Notes: generated from the sequence alone by a model not told the origin. A stretch of DNA of 26,501 bases from JANXSD01 sp043758125 (GCA_043758125.1 JAYVOC010000278.1:1-26501); one strand, 5' to 3'; shown: positions 7,448 to 16,592, numbered from the stretch's first letter. Translations and numbers: made by a program.

Positions 7448-8884
7448 TTGAAAAAAAAAATTACGCACTTCCAAAAGAAAATTATTTTTTTCTTACTCGT
7501 TCTTTTATCGAGTTTAGGAAATCATTTATTGGCGGATGTACCTATTGATTCAATAACATTTCCTCCACAGATTATTGATAGAATTATTATTACTGGAAAT
7601 AATAAAACGAAGCCGAGGATTATACTTCGCGAATTACTTTTTCATGAAGGCGACTCATTAAATCCATTAGTATTAAATTCAGCAATAGCAACGAGTAAAG
7701 AGAATCTTTTAAATATTGGCTTATTTAATTTTGTTGATTTTCATATTTATCAAGCGCTTCAAGGTCATATTGATATTCATATTGAAGTTACTGAGCGTTG
7801 GTATCTTTTTCCATTTCCTGTATTTGATATTGCAGATCGCAACTTTAATGAATGGTGGAGTAAACGTGATTTCAATAGAGTAAATTACGGAATCCGTGTT
7901 AGTCAAGAAAATTTTAGAGGAAGAGATGAAATTTTACAGTTTCAATTTATATTCGGTTACTCGCAACGTTTAGGAATTTATTATACAATTCCATATATTA
8001 ATAGAAAGCAAAACATTGGATTAACGATGGCTGTATATGGAATTCGTAACCATGAAATCGCTTATGATAGTCCTAATAATAAATTAGTATTTTATAAAAA
8101 TCCTGATGAATTTGTACGAAATGATTTACAAGGATATGTAAGAATAACTAAGCGAAAAGGCATTAACAGTTACTTCAATACTACACTTGATTTTCGCTCA
8201 ACGCGCATTGCAGATACCATTCGATTTCTCAACCCAGATTATTTTATTACGAGTAATCCAATCCAAAATCACATTGGCATAAGTTGGGGATATATTTTTG
8301 ATAAGCGCGACTATAGATCGTATGCAATGAATGGATATTTTTTCGAGATGGAAGCAACAAAACTTGGAATTGGATTATTAAATAACGAACCTAATTTAAT
8401 TGAGATCACCGCTGGAATTAGGAAGTTTCAGCATCTTACAAATCGATTTAATATTCAAGCATCCGTAAAAGGAAGAGTAGTGCAAAAAGAAGATGCTCCT
8501 TACTTCAACCAACGTGCATTAGGCTATTCAGCAGATTATATACGAGGATATGATTACTATGTAATTAACGGACAAAATTTTTTACTCATGCGATCAAATC
8601 TTCGTTACACATTAATGCAAACTCATGTTTATGAATTACCAGTCATTAATTCGAACAAATTTAAAAAGGTGCCACTAGCAATGTATCTCAATGGGTTTTA
8701 CGATTCAGGATATGTAACTGACAATCGATTTGCTTACAAGAATCCTCTTGCTAATTCATGGCAGTATGGCTATGGTATAGGATTCGATATCGTTACCTAT
8801 TACGATTTAGTTTTTCGCTTTGAATATGCAAGAAATCGGTTGAATGAAAATGGATTATTTTTCCATATTGGATCTGCTTTTTAA
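7448..8884 (+). CDS. Omp85-family outer-membrane protein (short BamA/TamA-like)
   Basis: A 478-aa protein with a signal peptide (KKIIFFLLVLLSSLGNHLLA). It has one recognisable POTRA-like domain (residues ~40-115: IDRIIITGNNKTKPRIILREL, then ending IEVTERW) and a C-terminal beta-barrel that finishes in Phe. The barrel holds an IRGYDYY segment (~residue 360) corresponding to the conserved (V/I)RG(F/Y) lid-loop motif of Omp85 proteins. The start is the TTG at 7448: no in-frame ATG lies between the upstream stop at 7391 and this signal peptide, and the next Met is deep in the barrel. It is much shorter than the BamA at 12569, with fewer POTRAs, so it is probably a specialised insertase or transporter. 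Precise role unknown. Confidence 0.85.
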   Translation: MKKKITHFQKKIIFFLLVLLSSLGNHLLADVPIDSITFPPQIIDRIIITGNNKTKPRIILRELLFHEGDSLNPLVLNSAIATSKENLLNIGLFNFVDFHIYQALQGHIDIHIEVTERWYLFPFPVFDIADRNFNEWWSKRDFNRVNYGIRVSQENFRGRDEILQFQFIFGYSQRLGIYYTIPYINRKQNIGLTMAVYGIRNHEIAYDSPNNKLVFYKNPDEFVRNDLQGYVRITKRKGINSYFNTTLDFRSTRIADTIRFLNPDYFITSNPIQNHIGISWGYIFDKRDYRSYAMNGYFFEMEATKLGIGLLNNEPNLIEITAGIRKFQHLTNRFNIQASVKGRVVQKEDAPYFNQRALGYSADYIRGYDYYVINGQNFLLMRSNLRYTLMQTHVYELPVINSNKFKKVPLAMYLNGFYDSGYVTDNRFAYKNPLANSWQYGYGIGFDIVTYYDLVFRFEYARNRLNENGLFFHIGSAF

Positions 8885-8956
8885 TTTTTCAAGTTTCTAA
8901 AATCTATAAGTGCCTTCATTCGGTATTATTAATTAAATTTACCGTGATTCTTTTAT

Positions 8957-9835
8957 ATGAAAATTGCGCTCTACGCTCGCCAAATTATTCCTTCCAACCA
9001 TAGTTTTATCTGTGAGCTTTTCAGCGCTTTGCAAATGTATAAGTGTGAAATATATGTTTATCAACCGCTTTATAACCAAGTAAAACACTTGTTGGATGAT
9101 GATGTAAAAGTGAAACTCTATAATTCAGGTTCTGAAATTCGCGGGGAAGTGGATTTTCTTTTCAGCATTGGTGGTGATGGAACTATTTTGGACACTTTAA
9201 CACTTGTTCAGGATAGCGGAATCCCTGTGTTAGGTATCAATATAGGTCGCCTTGGATTTCTTTCAAGCATTGCTAGAGATCAAATTCATGTAGCGATTGA
9301 TAGTTTAGAGAAAGGACATTATTCGCTTGATAAAAGAAGTTTATTGAGATTAGAGTCGAATAGAAGTTTGTTTGGTGAGGTTAGTTATGCTTTAAATGAG
9401 CTCACAATCCATAAAAAAGACAGTGCTAGCATGATGATTATCAACACGTTTCTTAACGGCGAATATTTAAACTCTTATTGGGCGGATGGATTAATAATAG
9501 CTACTCCAACTGGCTCAACTGGTTATTCGATGAGTTGTGGAGGTCCTATTATTGTACCCTATTCCGATAATTTTGTGATAACACCTATTGCTCCACATAA
9601 TTTAAATGTAAGACCAATTGTTGTTTCAGATAAAAACGTAGTTTCGCTTGAAGTAGAAGGGAGAAGCCAATATTTCTTAGCTTCGCTGGATTCTAGATCA
9701 GTCACCATTGATTCCAGCATCTCCTTAGCAGTAAGAAAAGAAGATTTCACAATGAATTTAGTGCGAATAGCTGATGACAATTTCCTACGTACGTTGCGCA
9801 AGAAATTGAATTGGGGACTAGATATTAGAAATTAA
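8957..9835 (+). CDS. nadK: NAD kinase
   Basis: Phosphorylates NAD to NADP in the cytoplasm. The 292-aa protein has the normal length. Motifs in order: FSIGGDGTILDT (GGDGT at residues 72-76, the family signature with catalytic Asp), GINIGRLGFLSS, NELTIHKKD, and the glycine-rich ATPTGSTGYSMSCGGPII, followed by ITPIAPH. The ATG at 8957 gives the expected short first beta strand (MKIALYAR). It lies 72 bp after the Omp85-like gene and 66 bp before the first porG-like gene. No odd features. Confidence 0.96.
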   Translation: MKIALYARQIIPSNHSFICELFSALQMYKCEIYVYQPLYNQVKHLLDDDVKVKLYNSGSEIRGEVDFLFSIGGDGTILDTLTLVQDSGIPVLGINIGRLGFLSSIARDQIHVAIDSLEKGHYSLDKRSLLRLESNRSLFGEVSYALNELTIHKKDSASMMIINTFLNGEYLNSYWADGLIIATPTGSTGYSMSCGGPIIVPYSDNFVITPIAPHNLNVRPIVVSDKNVVSLEVEGRSQYFLASLDSRSVTIDSSISLAVRKEDFTMNLVRIADDNFLRTLRKKLNWGLDIRN

Positions 9836-9901
9836 GAATTGAATTAACCTAATTTGAATAAGTAAAATATTATTTTTGTGCCAAGGCTCCATTCGCGAAA
9901 C

Positions 9902-10813
9902 ATGAAAAAACAACTACTCGTTTACTTAATACTTTTCCTCTCATTGCCTTCCATATCCCAAGCACAACGTATTCGTGCTCGATGGAAAGCCTATCGTTAT
10001 GAGTGGAGTTTTGGTATTGGTGCTAGTAATTTCCTTGGTGATTTAGGCGGTGCTAATCAAATTGGAACACATGGTGTAAAAGATCTTGAAGTAACGAAAA
10101 CACGACCATCATTAGCGGCTGGATTTCGATATAAGATCAATCCATTTTTGGCTTTACATACACATTTCACTTTTGCACAATTATCTGGAGATGATAAATT
10201 AACTACCGAAAAATTTCGTAGCAATAGGAATTTGAATTTCAAAACCAACATTTACGAGTTAAACTTAAATTTGGAAGCCTCCCTACTTTCACAAAGAGAA
10301 GGTGGGATTTATCGATTAAAAGGAGTAAAACGATCTTCTAGTTTCGAAGCTGCACTATATGCCTTTGTTGGTATTGGTGTATTTCATTTTAATCCCAAAG
10401 GAAAAAGTGAAATTGATGGTAATTGGCACGAACTTCAGCCATTAGGAACCGAAGGACAAGGACTTTCTCCTGCTAGATCGAAATATAAAAGAACCCAAGT
10501 TTGTATTCCACTAGGAATTGGTGGGCGTTATTTCTTTAATCGTCGTTGGGGTGCTGGATTCGAATTTGGAATCCGTAAAACATTTACAGATTATATTGAT
10601 GATGTTAGTAAAACATATTATGATAACGGAGCAATTTCTCAAACACAAGGTCAAATTGCGGCTAATTTAGCTGATCCATCTTTAGTAAAAAATGGTCAGT
10701 CAAATGCTGGTGAACAACGAGGTGATCCGAGATATAAGGATTCATATATGTTTGCAATTTTCAGTATTCACTATAAAATTCGTACTGGTCGCACTAATTT
10801 CCCAATTTTCTAA
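9902..10813 (+). CDS. PorG-like outer-membrane beta-barrel protein (DUF6089 family), copy 1
   Basis: The ATG at 9902 is chosen over an upstream GTG at 9878 because it opens a clean signal peptide (MKKQLLVYLILFLSLPSISQAQ); the product is 303 aa. The mature part is rich in alternating barrel strands. It carries SFGIGASNFLGDLGG near the start, FHFNPKG and LQPLGTEGQG in the middle, and FTDYIDDVSKTYYD towards the end, shared with the next gene. These features fit DUF6089, to which I believe the T9SS protein PorG belongs; in Porphyromonas gingivalis porG sits directly upstream of uppS and bamA. Tandem duplication with the following gene is plain from shared motifs and length. A T9SS role is inferred from family and position. 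Confidence 0.75.
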   Translation: MKKQLLVYLILFLSLPSISQAQRIRARWKAYRYEWSFGIGASNFLGDLGGANQIGTHGVKDLEVTKTRPSLAAGFRYKINPFLALHTHFTFAQLSGDDKLTTEKFRSNRNLNFKTNIYELNLNLEASLLSQREGGIYRLKGVKRSSSFEAALYAFVGIGVFHFNPKGKSEIDGNWHELQPLGTEGQGLSPARSKYKRTQVCIPLGIGGRYFFNRRWGAGFEFGIRKTFTDYIDDVSKTYYDNGAISQTQGQIAANLADPSLVKNGQSNAGEQRGDPRYKDSYMFAIFSIHYKIRTGRTNFPIF

Positions 10814-10891
10814 GCATTATACGTCTGCAATCAATTACTTATCCTAATACATGACTCGGCAATAAGCTTACATGGAATCCGTTATTTTCTG

Positions 10892-11737
10892 ATGCAAAAA
10901 AGAATTGCACTTATACTGCTAATTTTTACTTCCTTTCCACCATTTCTTTTTTCTCAATCGAGAGAAATGGGAATCATGGTTGGCATGATGGGTTATAAAG
11001 GAGACCTCAATCCAGTAATGTATTCGACTAAAAGCATGGATCCAGGTATTGGAATCCTTTATCGTCGATCTTACAGTAATCATTGGGCATTTAAGGCTGC
11101 ACTTAATTATGGACATATTCATGCCGATGATGCGAATGCGAAGGACTCATGGAGTAACAATAGAAATCTAATGTTCAAATCTCATATTATCGAGTTAACT
11201 GGTCAATATGAATTTAATTTTTTGCCCTATCAAACTGCGAATCCTGCAACGAATTTTACACCATATATTCTTGGTGGGCTTTCCATTTTTCATTTCAACC
11301 CCAAAGCTTATTATAAAAACGATTGGATATCCTTACAGCCTTTAGGAACCGAAGGACAAGGAACTGCACAATATAGTGATCGGAAAAAATACAAACGCAC
11401 CGCTGTTGCCATCACTTTTGGTGGGGGTTTTAAATTTAAAATCGCTCGTCGATTTGGATTAACAATCGAAAGTGGTGTTCGTCGAACGTATACAGATTAC
11501 CTCGACGATGTAAGTACAACGTATGCAGATCCTAAAACTATTAGAGCAGAAAATGGAAAAACAGCATCAATTTTAGCTGATCGCTCCATTGAAAAGTCGC
11601 CGGGTGGAGATATTGGTCGGCAACGTGGAGATAAAGCTAAAAAAGATTGGTATATGTTTACAGGAGTTCAGCTTACTTATACCTTATCGAAGAGATATAT
11701 TGATAGTTGTAGACCATTCAGACTTAAGCTTTGGTAA
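10892..11737 (+). CDS. PorG-like outer-membrane beta-barrel protein (DUF6089 family), copy 2
   Basis: A 281-aa protein with a signal peptide (MQKRIALILLIFTSFPPFLFSQ) and a barrel-type mature region. It shares IFHFNPKA, LQPLGTEGQG, KKYKRTAVAI and YTDYLDDVSTTYAD with the preceding gene, in the same order, so the two are paralogues from tandem duplication. This copy begins with GIMVGMMGYKGDLNP and ends in RPFRLKLW instead of a short barrel tail. It lies 78 bp after copy 1 and 86 bp before uppS, the place where I recall porG in P. gingivalis, which makes copy 2 the positional counterpart. Assignment to T9SS is inference from family and context. Confidence 0.75.
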   Translation: MQKRIALILLIFTSFPPFLFSQSREMGIMVGMMGYKGDLNPVMYSTKSMDPGIGILYRRSYSNHWAFKAALNYGHIHADDANAKDSWSNNRNLMFKSHIIELTGQYEFNFLPYQTANPATNFTPYILGGLSIFHFNPKAYYKNDWISLQPLGTEGQGTAQYSDRKKYKRTAVAITFGGGFKFKIARRFGLTIESGVRRTYTDYLDDVSTTYADPKTIRAENGKTASILADRSIEKSPGGDIGRQRGDKAKKDWYMFTGVQLTYTLSKRYIDSCRPFRLKLW

Positions 11738-11807
11738 AATTCAAAATAATTTGCTGTTAAAGGCTGGTTAATACATTATAAACACACGTCAAAGGGCTTC
11801 CTTTTAT

Positions 11808-11815
11808 TACCTTTG
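11808..11815 (+). promoter_or_regulatory. Candidate -7 element of the uppS-bamA operon
   Basis: TACCTTTG, followed by C, matches TAnnTTTGc exactly and ends only 8 bases before the uppS ATG. Transcription from it would start within a few bases of the start codon, giving an almost leaderless mRNA. No clear -33 TTTG is seen at the usual distance. Confidence 0.4.
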
Positions 11816-11823
11816 CACCCCAA

Positions 11824-12576
11824 ATGTCGGTTAAGCAAAATATTGATATACAACGTCTGCCTAAACATATTGCCATCATCATGGATGGTAATGGAAGATG
11901 GGCTAAACAAAAAGGTAAAATTCGCACCTTCGGGCATCAGCATGGTGTTGCAGCAGTAAAAGATACCGTAGAGTCATGTGCTGAATTAGGAATAAAAGTA
12001 CTAACACTTTATGCTTTCAGTACAGAAAACTGGAAGCGACCTCAATTTGAAATCAATGCATTGATGCAGCTTCTGGTGCAGTCCATCAGTAAAGAGACAC
12101 CAACATTAATGGAAAACAATATTCGTTTGATTACCATTGGCGACACGGAAAGCTTACCATCTGGAGTTTCTAAAAAATTAAAAAAAGTAATTAGCGACAC
12201 TGCAAATAATTCAAGAATGACATTAGTTCTTGCTCTTAGCTATAGTTCTCGCTGGGAGATTACGAGAGCCATGAAGTTGATTGGTGAAAAAATAAAAAAG
12301 GGCGAATTAGATCCTGCAAAGATTGATGAACAAACTATTAGTGATCATCTATGCACTGTTGGACTTCCTGATCCTGAATTATTGATTCGAACGAGTGGTG
12401 AAAATCGTATTAGCAATTATCTACTATGGCAAATAGCATACGCTGAACTTTATTTTACTCCCAAACTTTGGCCCGACTTCCGAAGAGAAGATCTCTACGA
12501 AGCAATAATAGATTACCAGAGCCGTGAACGTCGTTTCGGCCTTACATCAGAACAACTTTCACCAGACCATGCGTAA
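11824..12576 (+). CDS. uppS: Isoprenyl transferase (undecaprenyl diphosphate synthase)
   Basis: Cis-prenyltransferase that condenses isopentenyl diphosphate units onto farnesyl diphosphate to make the lipid carrier for peptidoglycan and O-antigen. The 250-aa protein has the usual length. IAIIMDGNGRWAKQKG holds the catalytic Asp21, and TLYAFSTENWKRP follows. The C-terminal half has LPDPELLIRTSGE, RISNYLLWQIAYAELYF, LWPDFRREDL and RERRFG, collinear with E. coli UppS. The start is fixed by the short distance to the MDGNGRW motif. The last 8 bp overlap the start of bamA, so the two are translationally coupled. It joins the envelope-building cluster with bamA, ompH and murI. Confidence 0.96.
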   Translation: MSVKQNIDIQRLPKHIAIIMDGNGRWAKQKGKIRTFGHQHGVAAVKDTVESCAELGIKVLTLYAFSTENWKRPQFEINALMQLLVQSISKETPTLMENNIRLITIGDTESLPSGVSKKLKKVISDTANNSRMTLVLALSYSSRWEITRAMKLIGEKIKKGELDPAKIDEQTISDHLCTVGLPDPELLIRTSGENRISNYLLWQIAYAELYFTPKLWPDFRREDLYEAIIDYQSRERRFGLTSEQLSPDHA

Positions 12577-15106
12577 TTCGTTTAGGGTACTTACCTGTTT
12601 CTTTTTATTAATTCTTACTATTCCATCGTATGCTCAAGTACTATTGGGTGGAGACGAGGGGTTAGTTGATTATAGTAATCCAAAAGAATATGAGCTTGGA
12701 GGTTTAACAGTAAGTGGGGTTCAATATCTTGATGAAAGTGTACTTGTAACTTTAACTGGATTAACAATCGGAGAAAAGTATCGAATTCCTGGAGATAAAA
12801 TTGCGCAATCAATCGAAAATCTTTGGAAACAAGGATTGTTATCTGATGTAAAAGTAGAAATAACAAAAATCGTTGATAATAAAATTTTTCTTAATTATAA
12901 GCTTCAAGAACGTCCTCGTTTATCACGATTTAGTTTTGAAGGAGTAAGCAAAGGTGAAGCAGATAAATTACGTGATAAGCTTCAATTGGTGAAAGGAAAA
13001 GTAGTGAATGAAAACTTGATTCAAATGACAAGCAATCAAGTGAAAGATTATTTTATTGCCAAAGGATTTCTTTTTGTTGAAGCAGATGTTACAGCAACAC
13101 GTGACTCTGCAATGGGTCCCAATAATGAAATGTTGCTAATAAAAGTTCGCAATAAACATAAAGTAAAAATTAATGAAATCACTTTTCATGGTAATGTAGA
13201 ATTTAAAAGTAAAAAGTTGAAGCATAAAATGAAAGGGAGCAAAGAAAGTGCTTTCTGGAAAATTTTTACAGCATCAAAATATACTGATGAAGCTTACAGT
13301 AAAGACAAAGAGAAGATAGTAGGATTATATACTGCAAAAGGTTTTCGTGATGCTAAAATCGAAAAAGATAGTGTTTATAAAGTCAATCAAAAACGTGTAA
13401 ACATTGATATATGGATTTCGGAGGGGCATAAATATTATTTTAGAAATATTAAATGGGTTGGTAATACAAAATATACCTATTCACAGTTAAATGCAATTTT
13501 AGGAATTAACAAAGGTGACATTTACAATCAGGAAAAGTTAGAAGAGTCACTTTTCATGAATCAAAATAGTCGTGATATAAGTTCTCTTTACATGGATGAT
13601 GGTTATTTGTTTTTTCAAGTAACTCCCGTTGAAGTAACTGTTGAAGGGGATTCTATCGATCTTGAAATGCGTATTTATGAAGGAAAGCAAGCTGTGATAA
13701 ATCGCGTAACAGTAAAAGGAAATACCAAGACGAATGATAAAGTTGTAATGCGTGAGATTAGAACTCAGCCAGGGCAATTATTTAATCGTACTCTTATTAT
13801 CCGTACACAACGAGAACTTTCACAATTAGGATATTTTGATCAAGAAAAACTTAGTGTAAATCCAAAGCCTAATCCAGTTGATGGAACAGTGGACATTGAA
13901 TATCAGGTGGAAGAGCGTCCTTCAGATCAACTTGAATTATCTGGTGGTTGGGGAGGTGGAGCAGGTGTTGTAGGAACACTCGGCGTATCATTTAATAACT
14001 TCTCTGCTAGAAATATTTTAAAGAAAAAAGCATGGTCTCCTTTGCCTTCTGGAGATGGACAAAAACTTAGTTTAAGGTTTCAATCCAATGGAAGATATTA
14101 TCAAAGTTATAATGCTTCTTTTACAGAGCCATGGCTAGGAGGAAAAAAACCGAATTCGTTAAGTGTATCGATTTTTAATTCAATACAAACGGATGGTACA
14201 AAAAGAAGAGATGCGAATCATCAAGAATTAAATATCATTGGAGGATCTGTTGGTTTGGGAAGACGGTTAACAGTTCCTGATGATTATTTTAACATCTACA
14301 ATGAAATAGCGATTCAACAATACAGACTTTCAAATTGGAATCAAGGGTTTTTATTTCAGAATGGGAAATCCAATAACTTAAGTTTCCAAACAACCCTCTC
14401 AAGAAATTCTGTTGATGGCGTAATATGGATTAGAACAGGTTCGCAACTTTCTGTTACATTACAATTAACGCCTCCTTTTTCACTCTTCAACAATAACGTA
14501 GATTATACCAAAGCATCGATACAAGAAAAATATAAATGGATCGAATATCATAAATGGAAATTTAGTGGTGCTTGGTATAAAAGTATTGGTAACAAATTCG
14601 TTCTTTATAGCAGAGCTCAGGTAGGAATATTAGGGTTTTACAATAAAGACATCGGTCAATCACCTTTTGAACGATTTTATTTAGGTGGTGATGGATTATC
14701 AGGATTTTCCTTGGATGGAAGAGAAATTATTGCGTTAAGGGGGTATGAGAATAATACCGTTACACCACGTTTGTTAACACCAAATAGTACTGGAACATCT
14801 TATTCATTAACAACAGTTGGTGGTACTACTTATGATAAATACACGATGGAACTACGTTATCCAATTTCATTAAATCCCTCTGCAACAATTTATGTACTTG
14901 GATTTTTAGAAGGCGGAAATAATTATTTGGGTATTAGAGAATTCAACCCAACAGTACTTAAAAGATCCGCCGGTGCGGGTGTACGTATTTTCTTACCGAT
15001 GTTTGGATTGCTAGGACTAGATTGGGGATATGGATTTGATAAAGTTCAAAATCAACCAGGAGCAAATGGAGCTCATTTCCATTTCACTATAGGCCAACAA
15101 TTCTAA
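12569..15106 (+). CDS. bamA: Outer membrane protein assembly factor BamA
   Basis: Central insertase for outer-membrane beta-barrels. I choose the ATG at 12569 (845 aa), because it begins a signal peptide (MRNSFRVLTCFFLLILTIPSYAQ); an in-frame ATG 45 bp upstream would lie inside uppS and add a non-leader extension. About five POTRA-like domains cover residues ~40-455; each repeats a pattern such as VNEITFHGNVEF or INRVTVKGNTKTNDKVVMREI. The rest is the 16-strand-type barrel with the lid-loop motif ALRGYENN (~residue 725) and a C-terminal Phe, the usual barrel-recognition end. It overlaps uppS by 8 bp and lies 215 bp before the first ompH. Full length, nothing missing. Confidence 0.95.
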   Translation: MRNSFRVLTCFFLLILTIPSYAQVLLGGDEGLVDYSNPKEYELGGLTVSGVQYLDESVLVTLTGLTIGEKYRIPGDKIAQSIENLWKQGLLSDVKVEITKIVDNKIFLNYKLQERPRLSRFSFEGVSKGEADKLRDKLQLVKGKVVNENLIQMTSNQVKDYFIAKGFLFVEADVTATRDSAMGPNNEMLLIKVRNKHKVKINEITFHGNVEFKSKKLKHKMKGSKESAFWKIFTASKYTDEAYSKDKEKIVGLYTAKGFRDAKIEKDSVYKVNQKRVNIDIWISEGHKYYFRNIKWVGNTKYTYSQLNAILGINKGDIYNQEKLEESLFMNQNSRDISSLYMDDGYLFFQVTPVEVTVEGDSIDLEMRIYEGKQAVINRVTVKGNTKTNDKVVMREIRTQPGQLFNRTLIIRTQRELSQLGYFDQEKLSVNPKPNPVDGTVDIEYQVEERPSDQLELSGGWGGGAGVVGTLGVSFNNFSARNILKKKAWSPLPSGDGQKLSLRFQSNGRYYQSYNASFTEPWLGGKKPNSLSVSIFNSIQTDGTKRRDANHQELNIIGGSVGLGRRLTVPDDYFNIYNEIAIQQYRLSNWNQGFLFQNGKSNNLSFQTTLSRNSVDGVIWIRTGSQLSVTLQLTPPFSLFNNNVDYTKASIQEKYKWIEYHKWKFSGAWYKSIGNKFVLYSRAQVGILGFYNKDIGQSPFERFYLGGDGLSGFSLDGREIIALRGYENNTVTPRLLTPNSTGTSYSLTTVGGTTYDKYTMELRYPISLNPSATIYVLGFLEGGNNYLGIREFNPTVLKRSAGAGVRIFLPMFGLLGLDWGYGFDKVQNQPGANGAHFHFTIGQQF

Positions 15107-15252
15107 AAAAAATTGTTTTACAAGTATTGAATATAACCTAATTGTAAATTCTTAATAATACCACTACTTCTCAACATCACCCTCGCGATTAACTAATTCA
15201 AAGGATTACTCTCAAGAGATCATTAACTAAACCATAATATTCAAACTACTTT

Positions 15253-15283
15253 ATTGTTGCATAAATGAAATTGGATAACTTTG
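15253..15283 (+). promoter_or_regulatory. Candidate promoter of the ompH pair
   Basis: TAACTTTG at 15276-15283 matches the Bacteroidota -7 consensus. ATTG at 15253-15256 lies 19 bases upstream, the usual spacing for the -33 element TTTG (one mismatch). The first ompH ATG is 39 bp downstream. This is the best two-box promoter in the window. Confidence 0.5.
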
Positions 15284-15321
15284 GCATGAAAATTAAGTAG
15301 GCCGTTTCAAAAAATATCGTC

Positions 15322-15948
15322 ATGAAAAAAGCATCATCATTAATTGCACTAATTTTAATTGTTGTATCATCATCAACTCTATTTGCACAGAAATATGCTT
15401 ATGTAGATTCGAAGTATATTTTAGAAAATATTTCGGATTACAAGGCCGCTAATCAGCAATTAGACCAGTTGAGTATTGCATGGCAAAAAGAAATTGAAGC
15501 AAAATATGCATCAATTGATAAGCTATACAAAGACTATCAAGCGGAACAAATACTCCTTACAGAAGATATGAAACGTAAGCGTGAAACAGAAATAACTGCG
15601 AAAGAAAAGGAAGTAAAAGAATTTCAAAAACAGAAATTTGGTTATGAAGGTGAACTTTTCAAGAAAAAACAAGAGCTCACAAAACCAATTCAAGATAAAA
15701 TTTATAACGCAGTAAAGAAACTAGCAACGGATCAAAGTTATGCTGTAATATTTGATAAATCTAGTGATTTGATCATGCTTTATTCTAATCCTAAATATGA
15801 TAAAAGTGATGATGTTTTAGCAGCTATGGGATACAAAGCGGGAGCTAAAGGATCGGATAGTAAAACACCTTCAACAAAAGGATCTTCTCCTTCACCTGGA
15901 GGAAATACAGACGCACCAAAAGGTGGAGTAATCGAAGAAAAAAAATAA
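15322..15948 (+). CDS. OmpH/Skp family periplasmic chaperone, copy 1
   Basis: Skp-type holdase that escorts unfolded outer-membrane proteins to BamA in the periplasm. The 208-aa protein starts with a signal peptide (MKKASSLIALILIVVSSSTLFAQ), then KYAYVDSKYILENI, the usual beta strand of the family. A long charged coiled-coil region follows (residues ~45-125, rich in Lys/Glu/Gln), forming the tentacles, and then PIQDKIYNAVKKLATDQSYAVIFDKSS. Unlike copy 2, it has a tail of about 35 residues that is low-complexity Gly/Ser/Pro/Lys (residues ~173-208). It is followed 72 bp later by the paralogue. The position after bamA agrees with the function. Confidence 0.92.
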   Translation: MKKASSLIALILIVVSSSTLFAQKYAYVDSKYILENISDYKAANQQLDQLSIAWQKEIEAKYASIDKLYKDYQAEQILLTEDMKRKRETEITAKEKEVKEFQKQKFGYEGELFKKKQELTKPIQDKIYNAVKKLATDQSYAVIFDKSSDLIMLYSNPKYDKSDDVLAAMGYKAGAKGSDSKTPSTKGSSPSPGGNTDAPKGGVIEEKK

Positions 15949-16020
15949 AATGCAATTGGTTTACAGTTTGTAAATGCACAATCAAAAAAATATAATAATC
16001 ATACAAATCTAAATTTCATC

Positions 16021-16533
16021 ATGACTAAGTACATTGCAATTATTTGTAGTATCCTATTAGGATTTAATACCTTGACCAACGCACAAGGAACTCTAAAGTT
16101 TGGGCATATTAATTCCACACAACTTCTTGGAGCAATGCCAGAAACAAAAAATGCAGATTCAACACTTCAAAAATTTGGTGCTTCCTTAGAGAGCCAGTTG
16201 AAAACAATGTCTGCTGAATACCAAGGTAAAATTCAAGATTTTAAAGCTAAAGAAAGTTCGATGGCTGAACCTATTCACGATGCGAAGATGAAAGAAATTA
16301 GTGACCTTGAACAACGAATTCAGGATTTTCAAGAATCTGCGCAAACATCAATGCAAAAAAAGAAGGAAGAACTTTATGCTCCAATAATTAAAAAAGCTGA
16401 AGATGCTATCTCTGCAATCGCTAAAGAGAAATCATACTCTTATATTTTCGATACTAGCGTGGGAGCGTTCTTATATGCACAGGATTCAGATAATGTAATG
16501 TCACTTGTTAAAACAAAATTGGGGTTAAAATAA
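16021..16533 (+). CDS. OmpH/Skp family periplasmic chaperone, copy 2
   Basis: A 170-aa Skp-like protein: signal peptide (MTKYIAIICSILLGFNTLTNAQ), then LKFGHINSTQLLGAMPE, a Gln/Lys/Glu-rich coiled coil (residues ~45-115), and APIIKKAEDAISAIAKEKSYSYIFDTS, which matches the C-terminal strand of copy 1. The length is typical for Skp, without the low-complexity tail of copy 1. It is co-directional with copy 1 and followed 18 bp later by a strong terminator, so it ends the operon. Tandem ompH genes after bamA are common in Bacteroidota. Confidence 0.92.
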   Translation: MTKYIAIICSILLGFNTLTNAQGTLKFGHINSTQLLGAMPETKNADSTLQKFGASLESQLKTMSAEYQGKIQDFKAKESSMAEPIHDAKMKEISDLEQRIQDFQESAQTSMQKKKEELYAPIIKKAEDAISAIAKEKSYSYIFDTSVGAFLYAQDSDNVMSLVKTKLGLK

Positions 16534-16551
16534 TCTTAATTCCCTTCTATT

Positions 16552-16588
16552 AAAAACCCTAGCAAAATAATTTTGTTAGGGTTTTTTT
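16552..16588 (+). terminator. Intrinsic terminator after the ompH pair
   Basis: Arms at 16552-16567 and 16571-16586 pair over 16 positions (AAAAACCCTA, one G-T wobble, CAAAA, with their complements) around a 3-nt loop, and the 3' arm runs into a T tract. It lies 18 bp after the stop of the second ompH gene. Confidence 0.9.
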
Positions 16589-16592
16589 GTTA

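Noticed and set aside
15096..15117. Weak inverted repeat AACAATT/AATTGTT at the end of bamA
   Set aside because: The stem is 7 bp, almost all A/T, and overlaps the stop codon; too weak to call a terminator.
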